Positions 6,473 to 12,053 of a stretch of 12,053 nt of DNA are shown here, piece by piece. Every line of letters begins with the position of its first letter. The first letter of the stretch is position 1. A program made the translations under genes and the position numbers. The notes beneath the pieces are model-generated. The model saw only the letters and a list, made by a program, of their open reading frames with translations, was not told the DNA's origin and ran no database searches. Source of the stretch: Planctomycetota bacterium (GTDB lineage: Bacteria > Planctomycetota > Phycisphaerae > UBA1845); assembly GCA_024278775.1 (NCBI GenBank), contig JAJRSP010000125.1, positions 1 through 12,053 of the forward strand. The letters are read 5' to 3'.

Positions 6473-6755
6473 GTGTGGTGCCTCAGGCATGACGCGCAGC
6501 GTCAAGACCTGACTCTGGATCACGGATATGCAGAGTCGTTTCGGCAAGTGACTTGCCCGGTGGAAGTCCTGATGGCACATGGCCAAAACGGACACCGGAA
6601 AAATCGAGACATGATTACGCAAAGGGGGTGGGTGAAAGACCCCCGGAGGGGGTGCCGCTCGAATGGCTGTCTCGGACGTTAGGAGCTTAGCCGGATTAGG
6701 GGGAATAAAGGGGCATATCGAACGGTTTTGTCTGGAAGCAGGTTTGCCGTTTGTG
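6473..6755 (+). other. Gene-free region rich in hairpins, with mutually exclusive pairings
   Basis: Several exact inverted repeats follow one another. GACGC/GCGTC (6491-6503) has a 3-nt loop and can extend with TCAGG (6483-6487) and CCTGA (6508-6512). GACTCTG (6511-6517) pairs with CAGAGTC (6531-6537). GGCAAG/CTTGCC (6543-6557) has a 3-nt loop. GGGGGT (6624-6629), ACCCCC (6639-6644) and GGGGGT (6648-6653) form two competing hairpins that share the middle strand. No coding frame is convincing. The region could be an independent RNA or the leader of the next gene. Confidence 0.45.
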
Positions 6756-6761
6756 TACAAT
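6756..6761 (+). promoter_or_regulatory. -10 box candidate for the P-domain protein gene
   Basis: TACAAT matches the -10 consensus at 5 of 6 positions. The hexamer 17 nt upstream (TGGAAG) is a poor -35 box, so any promoter here may need an activator. Transcription would start near 6768, about 40 nt before the ATG at 6808. If this is the main promoter, the hairpins at 6480-6660 lie outside the mRNA. Confidence 0.35.
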
Positions 6762-6885
6762 GAAGGCATCAAGTGAGATAAACGAGCAACATACGATGGA
6801 GGGTGTTATGAAAATCGCGTTGAGTATCTCCCAATGGTGCCGTAAAGGCGAAAGCTGCGTTCGGATGCGCCGGGAGGCGCTTTGT

Positions 6886-8379
6886 ATGTCACGGTCGCGG
6901 AAAGCACCTCGGACCTTGCTTGTTTTCCTTATGTGTGTGGGCGCGGTGTTTTCGATTGCTACAAAACCGGTTTGGGCTGGGACACCCACCCCCCCGTACG
7001 AAATGAACGGCTATCCCGCGGTGCGACCAGTCTGTGCGGGCGGTGCTGTAGACTTTGTGCTGGATGCCGTGCCCGTGCGGCTGCCCAGTGATCCGGTCGC
7101 GCTCTCCGTGGATTCGGGTCTTCCACCCGGAACTACGGTGTCGTTCAGTACCAATCCGTTGGTTCCACCTGCTTTGGTCGTGGCGACGCTTCAGACTGGC
7201 GCCACGCCGGCGGGCGAGTACCCAATCACCTTCGTGGGCGTGGCACCAACGTTTACCGAGTTCAGCACAGTGGTTCTTCGAGTGTTCGGTGGTCCGCCGT
7301 CGGTTCCCGTACTCTCTGAACCTGCGGACGGTGCGACGGGTTTGGCCCTGAGCCCACAATTTACATGGACGGGATTGCCAACAGCTCTGTACTACGATCT
7401 TGAAATCGCTACCGATTCGGGGGTGACAAATATCGTGAACGGTTTGTACGACACGAAGTTACCGTCCGTGCGGGCGCTTGGGCGGTTGAATCCGTTAACG
7501 ACCTACTACTGGCGCGTTCGGGGTTTCAACGGATGTGGTAATGGTCCGTATTCGACAGTTCGCTCATTCACGACCGGACAGTTCGACTGCAACATGAACG
7601 ATGTGGACGATTTGTTTGATGTCTTGGGCCGGCGGATGATCGAGAATGTGACGAACAATCTCAACTTGGCGATTCCGGATTGCGTAGGGGTGGATGTTCC
7701 CGGTACCTCCCACAGCCTGAATATCACGGACTGTGCGCCGGTGGTGGATTTGGATGTGTCGCTGCATATCACGCACACGTATGTCGGCGACTTGGTGGTG
7801 ACTCTCACGCACGATCAGACGGGCACCTCCGCAGTGCTGATGAGCCGAATCGGGTTTGCGGAAGTGGATCCCCGTTGCTCAGCGGGTGAGTGTTGCGGAA
7901 ACAGCTCGGGTAACGTCGACGTTCGGTTTGATGACGATTTGCTGGGGTCAATCGAGGGGGCGATTCTCGCACAAGGTCCGTTCAGCCCTTTCCCCGGAGC
8001 CCTCTCGGTGTTCGATGGGGAGAGCGCATGTGGCTCGTGGACCATCGCGGTTACAGACAATGCAAACGGGGATACCGGTGTCCTTGATGGCTGGGGAGTT
8101 CACTTTTCGGTGGCGACACCGCAGAGTCTGGACTGCGACTACAATGGGGTCCCGGACGAATGCGATCGGGATCTTGACTCAGACGGCTTGATCGACGCGT
8201 GTGACGACGATATCGACGGGGACGGCATCCCAAACGCCAGAGACGCATGCTTTTTTACGCCGATCGGGACGGTACCGGATGCGTCGGGGACATTCGCCGC
8301 CGATTTGGACGACGACTGTGATGTTGACCTGCGCGACTTCAACATCTTGCAACAGCAACTCACGGGGCCTTCGCAATGA
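6886..8379 (+). CDS. Secreted protein with Ig-like, Fn3-like and P domains and a dockerin-like tail
   Basis: From this start the product has 497 residues. Residues 1-31 form a good signal peptide (RKAPR, then a hydrophobic stretch, cleavage after VWA). Residues 43-133 look Ig-like (LPPGTTVSFS). Residues 141-231 are fibronectin-III-like (TYYWRVRGF). Residues 267-410 match the proprotein-convertase P domain: LDVSLHITHTYVGDLVVTL, LSVFDGESACGSWTIAVTD and GVLDGWGVHFS. Residues 416-455 carry DCDYNGVPDECD-type calcium repeats, and 472-495 a single dockerin-like segment (DLDDDCDVDLRDFNILQ). No protease domain is present. GGGAGG lies 8 nt before this ATG. An in-frame ATG at 6808, with GGAGG 5 nt before it, would add 26 residues ahead of the signal peptide. 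It is probably extracellular; its role is unknown. Confidence 0.88.
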   Translation: MSRSRKAPRTLLVFLMCVGAVFSIATKPVWAGTPTPPYEMNGYPAVRPVCAGGAVDFVLDAVPVRLPSDPVALSVDSGLPPGTTVSFSTNPLVPPALVVATLQTGATPAGEYPITFVGVAPTFTEFSTVVLRVFGGPPSVPVLSEPADGATGLALSPQFTWTGLPTALYYDLEIATDSGVTNIVNGLYDTKLPSVRALGRLNPLTTYYWRVRGFNGCGNGPYSTVRSFTTGQFDCNMNDVDDLFDVLGRRMIENVTNNLNLAIPDCVGVDVPGTSHSLNITDCAPVVDLDVSLHITHTYVGDLVVTLTHDQTGTSAVLMSRIGFAEVDPRCSAGECCGNSSGNVDVRFDDDLLGSIEGAILAQGPFSPFPGALSVFDGESACGSWTIAVTDNANGDTGVLDGWGVHFSVATPQSLDCDYNGVPDECDRDLDSDGLIDACDDDIDGDGIPNARDACFFTPIGTVPDASGTFAADLDDDCDVDLRDFNILQQQLTGPSQ

Positions 8380-8540
8380 TCTCAGCCAGCGATCTCAGTC
8401 AGCGTCCGCCACGGAGCACCGAATACCAAGTGGGGCCCTCAACCCGTCTCTTTTCGTGATTACGCACGAGATCAACTGGTCGTAGCGACGTAAGCAGTGT
8501 GGACGACAGGGTGCTACCACGTTTCTAACGGATGGCAGAC
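8380..8540. other. Short intergenic stretch, nothing recognised
   Basis: This gap separates the stop of the P-domain gene from the 3' end of the convergent tRNA gene. I see no intrinsic terminator for either, no promoter and no repeat. Confidence 0.5.
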
Positions 8541-8614
8541 TCGGGGCGACAGGATTTGAACCTGCGACTTCCTGCTCCCAAAGCAGGTGCGCTACCGGAC
8601 TGCGCCACGCCCCG
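8541..8614 (-). tRNA. tRNA-Pro (anticodon UGG)
   Basis: The minus strand folds as a 74-nt tRNA. The acceptor stem is CGGGGCG/CGCCCCG with discriminator A. The anticodon stem CCTGC/GCAGG carries the loop TTTGGGA, hence anticodon TGG. The T-loop is TTCAAAT with stem GCAGG/CCTGT. The C1-G72 pair is usual for bacterial tRNA-Pro. CCA is not encoded, so it must be added after transcription. No intron is present. Confidence 0.97.
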
Positions 8615-8631
8615 TCTCGGCCTCTGGGCGT

Positions 8632-8660
8632 AGGATAAGCCGCCCCGGCTCGTGTCGCAA
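8632..8660 (-). promoter_or_regulatory. Sigma-70-type promoter of the tRNA-Pro gene
   Basis: On the minus strand, TTGCGA (8660-8655) and TATCCT (8637-8632) are exactly 17 nt apart, each matching 4/6 consensus positions. The predicted start lies about 10 nt before the mature tRNA 5' end. Spacing and position make this the best-supported promoter in the window. Confidence 0.6.
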
Positions 8661-8731
8661 CCGGCGTTGCCGGCGGGAGCGGCCGGAGAAACCGGTAGGG
8701 ACAGCAAATCAGGTGATAGACCGAGCGTGCT

Positions 8732-10534
8732 CTACGAACCGGCCTTGACGGTGACGATCGTGATGTCATCGGTTTGATCCGCGAGCCCGACGTAGCAATG
8801 CACGTCCCAGAGAATCTGTTGGGCGAGGTGCTGCGCATCCAGACCGCGATGTTTCCGAATGGAATGTTGAACCCTCTCCCAGGCGTAGCACCGTCCGTCA
8901 AAGTCCATTGCTTCGGTGACGCCATCCGTCAGAAACACGAGAATATCCCCCGGCTCCAGCTTGGTGGTGGTCTCCTCAAACTGAGTCTCCGGCAGCACGC
9001 CAATCACGGTACCGCCTGCATCCAGTTCGTGAAACGTGTCGCCGCGCAGCAGAAGCGGCGGAAGGTGGCCTGCGCTGCAGCAGGTGAACGATCGCCCGTC
9101 TCCGGAAAAAACACCAAACGCCAACGTAGCAAATTCGCTATCCAGCGTATCTCGGCATAGGCCGCGGTTGATGTGTTTCACTACGGTGCGGACAGCCTCA
9201 CCGCTTGTGGCGTGCGCCCGCAGAGATGATCGAATCGATGACATCAACATTGCGGCCGGCAACCCCTTGCCGACCACATCCGCAATGGTCAGGCCGATCG
9301 AGCCGCCGGGCAATTCGATAAAATCGTAGAAATCACCGCCGACTTCAAAAGCCGGATCGTACACATAGCCGAACGATAGCGTGGGATGATCCGGTGGAGA
9401 TGCGGGCAGCATCCTTCGCTGAATCTGAGCGGCCACTTCCACCTGTCGGCGTGTCTGGTCGGCTGCCGCCTGCGCGCGATGGAGCCGGGCGTTGATTACG
9501 GCTGACGCCGCCTGCGACGCGATGGAACGGACCAACTGTCTCGTCTCCTCGCTGAACCTGGTGAGCACGCCGGTGTAGACGCGCATCACGCCGATCGTAT
9601 CGCCGCGGTATGTCATCGGCACGCACAAACCGCTGACGATGCCCTCTTTCCGTGCGTTTTGAGGATAACGAATGCGGGGGTCTGCGCCGGCGTCTTCGAT
9701 ATAGACCACCTCGCCCGCGAAGGCGGCCGCATCGATCGCATTATCGCGCAACATGACCGCACCTTTGCCCTGGTATTCCTTCGAGAGGTTGTGTACCGCT
9801 TTGATAACAAGCTCTCCCGTTTCTTCGTTCAAGAGGCGAATGCCACATGCCTTGACCTGAAGCACGTCCACCACGCGTTGCACGGTCAGATCGAGGATTT
9901 CCTGCAAGTCGGTCGTGCCCGCCAGCAGATTCGACAAGCCGTGGACCACATGGAGGTCGGCGAGCTGTCGCGTGATCCGAAGTGCCTGCCCGTAGATCGT
10001 TACGATGATTTCCGCCAATTCGTCCGCATAACGATGAATGGCTTCGGGTGTGCCGCCGGTCCAAGCGAACTTGGGTACGCCGGCTTCGAGGAGCGCGTCC
10101 GTGTTGATGTCATATTTCCCGGCGATGACGCGCAGTTTTTCGTCTGGGGGGACATGGGCCGCGCGAACACCCACCACAATGGTGCCGAGCTGGTGTCGCT
10201 GATAAATGATGGGCGCGCCGTAGAGGGCCATGCCTTCGAGGCATACGATGTTCGCCTTCGCACCGCGACTACACGCGACAAGCCCTTTGCGAAACGCCGT
10301 CTCCCCCGCGGGGGACGTCCCGATCATCTCGGAATACTCGCTCCCCCACGTCGGTTTGGTGATGGGCGCACCGTCGGGATGGCAGAGGCACACCGTGACC
10401 TGACCCAGTCCGGCGAAACGCTCCTGCATTTTGTGCAGCGTGGGCACGCTGACCAGTGTCGTCAACGGTATGAGTGTGGTTGACGTGCCCTCGCTGGTGC
10501 CTGGCTGATTCGTCGGGTCCACAGGGGTACTCAT
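8732..10534 (-). CDS. PocR-GAF-PP2C (SpoIIE/RsbU-type) serine phosphatase
   Basis: This 600-aa protein has three parts and no membrane segment. Residues 30-190 resemble the PocR sensory domain (cysteines C49, C51, C88 and C98; APIIYQRHQLGTIVVGVR). Residues 195-350 are a GAF ligand-sensing domain (GLCVPMTYRGDTIGVMRVY). The linker AAQIQRRMLPASPP (368-381) is typical of RsbU/SpoIIE proteins. Residues 385-600 are the PP2C phosphatase with metal-binding residues in GGDFYD (399-404), IADVVGKG (417-424), TDGVTE (536-541) and DDITIV (589-594). Such enzymes usually dephosphorylate an anti-sigma-factor antagonist in a partner-switching pathway; the partner is not nearby. Its ATG overlaps the stop of the upstream peptidase gene as ATGA, and its own ribosome binding site is poor, so translational coupling is likely. 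Confidence 0.93.
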   Translation of the reverse strand: MSTPVDPTNQPGTSEGTSTTLIPLTTLVSVPTLHKMQERFAGLGQVTVCLCHPDGAPITKPTWGSEYSEMIGTSPAGETAFRKGLVACSRGAKANIVCLEGMALYGAPIIYQRHQLGTIVVGVRAAHVPPDEKLRVIAGKYDINTDALLEAGVPKFAWTGGTPEAIHRYADELAEIIVTIYGQALRITRQLADLHVVHGLSNLLAGTTDLQEILDLTVQRVVDVLQVKACGIRLLNEETGELVIKAVHNLSKEYQGKGAVMLRDNAIDAAAFAGEVVYIEDAGADPRIRYPQNARKEGIVSGLCVPMTYRGDTIGVMRVYTGVLTRFSEETRQLVRSIASQAASAVINARLHRAQAAADQTRRQVEVAAQIQRRMLPASPPDHPTLSFGYVYDPAFEVGGDFYDFIELPGGSIGLTIADVVGKGLPAAMLMSSIRSSLRAHATSGEAVRTVVKHINRGLCRDTLDSEFATLAFGVFSGDGRSFTCCSAGHLPPLLLRGDTFHELDAGGTVIGVLPETQFEETTTKLEPGDILVFLTDGVTEAMDFDGRCYAWERVQHSIRKHRGLDAQHLAQQILWDVHCYVGLADQTDDITIVTVKAGS

Positions 10535-11592
10535 TCCGGTATGAAGTTCGTCCGACGACTGATCTTGGCCACCGTTTCCGCGATGAGCCGGGCCGCGTTG
10601 GTGAGGTCGGTCAGGCTCACCACCTCCACCTGCGTATGCATGTACCGGTTGGGTATGCCGATCAATGCGGCGGCCACACCCGACCGGGAAAGCTGCATCG
10701 CGTTCGCATCGGTGGGGGTGCCGCCCGGCGCGGCCTCTGCCTGAAAGGGGATGCGCCTGGTCTTGGCCGTTGACATCAGCATCTGTCCGAGCTTGGGATT
10801 GATATTGGCTCCGGAGACGATGGTCGGACCGGCCCCGAGCTTGAGATCGCCAGCCGTCCGCTTGTCGACGCCGGGATAGTCCGTGGCGTGCGTCACATCC
10901 ACGGCGATGCCCACCTGCGGATCAAGCCCGTAGCAAGAAGTCCTTGCACCGCGCAGCCCGATCTCCTCCTGTACGGTGCTGACCGCATGAAGGGCGCAGG
11001 TGATCTTCTTCTCCGCGCAGAGCCGCAACGCCTCCATCACCACAAACACCCCGCACTTGTTGTCGAACGCCGGAGCCGTCACGCGATCCGTACCGAGCGC
11101 CGTTAGCTCCAAACGAAACGTCACCGGATCACCAATCGAGATGACTTGTTCAACCTCTTTTTTGGTCTTCGCGCCGATGTCCACCCACATGTCGCGCAGC
11201 TCGACCTTCGCGCCGCGTTCCTCGGGTTTGAGCAGATGGATCGGCTTGCGCCCGATGACGCCCTCGATCGGGCCGTGGTGCGAATGAACGATCACCCGTG
11301 TACCTGGAAGTACCGATGGATCAATGCCGCCAATCGACACGAAGTACAGATAGCCGTTGTCGTCAATATATTTGATCATCAGGCCGATCTGATCGGCGTG
11401 ACCGGCCAGCATGACCGAGGGCGACCCCTTGGGGTTCAGCGTCACCGCGACGTTGCCGTGAACATCACTGGTGATTTTGTCGGAAAACGCCTTCATGCGT
11501 TTGCGGACGATACGCTGCACCGGTTGCTCAAACCCGGACGGCGAGGGTGATTCGAGAATGCAGCGTAAAAACTCGTAAGACTCTTTTCGCAC
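10531..11592 (-). CDS. M42 family metallo-aminopeptidase (glutamyl aminopeptidase/endoglucanase-like)
   Basis: M42 enzymes are cytosolic di-metal aminopeptidases that form large tetrahedral (TET) particles and trim peptides. All expected ligands are present in the 353-aa product: H65 and D67 (AGHADQIG), D177 (FDNKCG), the catalytic/ligand pair E209-E210 (VQEEIGLRGA), D232 (VDVTHATD) and H319 (YMHTQ). SPSPSGFEQP near residue 16 is typical. I chose GTG at 11592 because GGAG (11605-11602) lies 9 nt upstream and family members begin MRKES; a longer GTG start at 11637 has a poorly spaced signal. The stop overlaps the start of the phosphatase gene by ATGA. selA lies 205 bp upstream on the same strand. 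Confidence 0.93.
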   Translation of the reverse strand: MRKESYEFLRCILESPSPSGFEQPVQRIVRKRMKAFSDKITSDVHGNVAVTLNPKGSPSVMLAGHADQIGLMIKYIDDNGYLYFVSIGGIDPSVLPGTRVIVHSHHGPIEGVIGRKPIHLLKPEERGAKVELRDMWVDIGAKTKKEVEQVISIGDPVTFRLELTALGTDRVTAPAFDNKCGVFVVMEALRLCAEKKITCALHAVSTVQEEIGLRGARTSCYGLDPQVGIAVDVTHATDYPGVDKRTAGDLKLGAGPTIVSGANINPKLGQMLMSTAKTRRIPFQAEAAPGGTPTDANAMQLSRSGVAAALIGIPNRYMHTQVEVVSLTDLTNAARLIAETVAKISRRTNFIPE

Positions 11593-11719
11593 GACGACGG
11601 TCTCCGATTCTACTAATACCCATCCGCCCCGGCACACGCCTCAGACCGACGGGCCGCAGCATAACCGGGATCGAGCCGCACAAACAGTCTGGCAACTCAG
11701 GCTCAGCCCGACATTTTTG

Positions 11720-11753
11720 GGTCGGATGGCATCACGTTGGGACGTGTCCGACC
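11720..11753. other. Bulged hairpin between selA and the peptidase gene
   Basis: GGTCGGA (11720-11726) pairs with TCCGACC (11747-11753). CACGT (11733-11737) pairs with ACGTG (11742-11746) around TGGG, leaving a 6-nt bulge on one side. Twelve exact base pairs in 34 nt are unlikely by chance. No U-tract follows on either strand, so it is not a standard terminator. It would lie in a leader or spacer of the leftward transcript. Confidence 0.5.
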
Positions 11754-11776
11754 TACGGTTTGCGTCCCGGTGTCGT

Positions 11777-11794
11777 GGCATGCAATAGCATGCC
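11777..11794 (-). terminator. Hairpin directly after the selA stop codon
   Basis: GGCATGC and GCATGCC form a perfect 7-bp stem with a 4-nt loop. It starts 3 nt after the TAA at 11800-11798. No U-tract follows on the minus strand, so it may stabilise the mRNA 3' end or act weakly. It is recorded as terminator-like only. Confidence 0.4.
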
Positions 11795-11797
11795 CGA

Positions 11798-12053
11798 TTA
11801 CAGTACCGGCAGGCGAATGCCGCCAGGCTCATCGGGTTCGGTATCGAGGGCGGCCGCCGTGATGGAATCGACGAGCGTGTCAAAGTCCGACTCGGGAATC
11901 GTTCGCACATCAAAACAAATCGCGTCATCGCGAACGCGCGCGACCACCGGCGTCTCGGCCGACCGCAGCGCACGGACCACTTCATCCACGCCCGCTTGCT
12001 CCGGGTGCCACTGCACGATGATCGTTTCCAGTTCCTTCCCCGGCATGGCCCCG
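11798..12053 (-). CDS. selA: L-seryl-tRNA(Sec) selenium transferase, C-terminal end only
   Basis: SelA converts seryl-tRNA(Sec) to selenocysteinyl-tRNA(Sec) using selenophosphate and pyridoxal phosphate, in the bacterial selenocysteine pathway. Only the last 84 codons are in the window; the gene continues past the right edge (full-length SelA is roughly 460-480 residues). The visible part has the C-terminal small-domain pattern: GAMPG followed by a Trp-containing strand, a helix (VDEVVRALRS), the strand PVVARVRDDAICFDVRTI and a final Asp/Glu-rich helix. The catalytic lysine lies outside. Identification rests on this short pattern, with kynureninase-like PLP enzymes the main alternative. selB and selD are not visible. 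Confidence 0.75.
   Translation of the reverse strand, partial: GAMPGKELETIIVQWHPEQAGVDEVVRALRSAETPVVARVRDDAICFDVRTIPESDFDTLVDSITAAALDTEPDEPGGIRLPVL

Noticed and set aside
6616..6653. c-di-GMP-I riboswitch
   Set aside because: Only a short ACGCAAAG resemblance; the conserved first-stem motif and tetraloop receptor are missing.
8525..8707. A 60-codon frame over the tRNA with a peptide like GVAQSGSAPALGAGSRRFKS
   Set aside because: This is the well-known translation of a bacterial tRNA-Pro gene, often mis-annotated as a protein. The tRNA fold explains the sequence.
9659..10483. 274-codon plus-strand frame
   Set aside because: It is the shadow of the PocR-GAF-PP2C gene, whose domains and catalytic residues are all present on the minus strand.

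Overview
The window looks like a chromosomal segment of a planctomycete, probably of the Phycisphaerae or a related deep lineage. This is inferred from protein style, not from any database search. Two large secreted proteins carry many D-C-N-x-N-x-x-P-D-x-C-D calcium-binding repeats, and one ends in a single dockerin-like Asp-rich segment; both habits are typical of that phylum. Housekeeping genes, a tRNA, selA and a PP2C-type signalling phosphatase make up the rest. No phage, transposase, CRISPR or plasmid gene was found.

Layout. 1-2153 (minus): N-terminal 717 residues of a secreted protein running off the left edge, with a Cys-rich module, a tandem 159-bp super-repeat and a likely beta-propeller. 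2154-2732: divergent control region with a promoter for each side and a near-perfect inverted repeat. 2733-5665 (plus): stand-alone tRNA-binding (MetRS C-terminal/Trbp111-like) protein, prmC and murA. The prmC-murA gap holds two inverted copies of a hairpin-forming repeat (REPIN-like). 6039-6311 (plus): a 90-aa coiled-coil protein whose 3' flank folds into two strong hairpins and an intrinsic terminator (6320-6472). 6473-6755: gene-free and hairpin-rich. 6886-8379 (plus): secreted protein with Ig-like, Fn3-like and proprotein-convertase P domains and a dockerin-like tail. 8541-8614 (minus): tRNA-Pro(UGG) with its own promoter. 8732-11592 (minus): a PocR-GAF-PP2C phosphatase overlapping an M42 aminopeptidase by ATGA. 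11798-12053 (minus): the C-terminal end of selA, cut by the window.

How the parts work together. The 2733-5665 block is core translation and cell-wall metabolism: a tRNA-binding subunit, release-factor methylation and the first committed step of peptidoglycan synthesis. selA shows that the organism very likely makes selenoproteins, though none is recognisable here. The phosphatase and peptidase are translationally coupled and so probably co-expressed, but nothing shows a shared pathway. The two secreted proteins share a calcium-repeat vocabulary and are probably surface or extracellular, of unknown function.

The most interesting unexplained signals are non-coding: the REPIN-like pair before murA, the structured 3' region after the coiled-coil gene, the mutually exclusive hairpins at 6624-6653 and the inverted repeat at 2445-2467. 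No complete, clearly new multi-gene system is visible.
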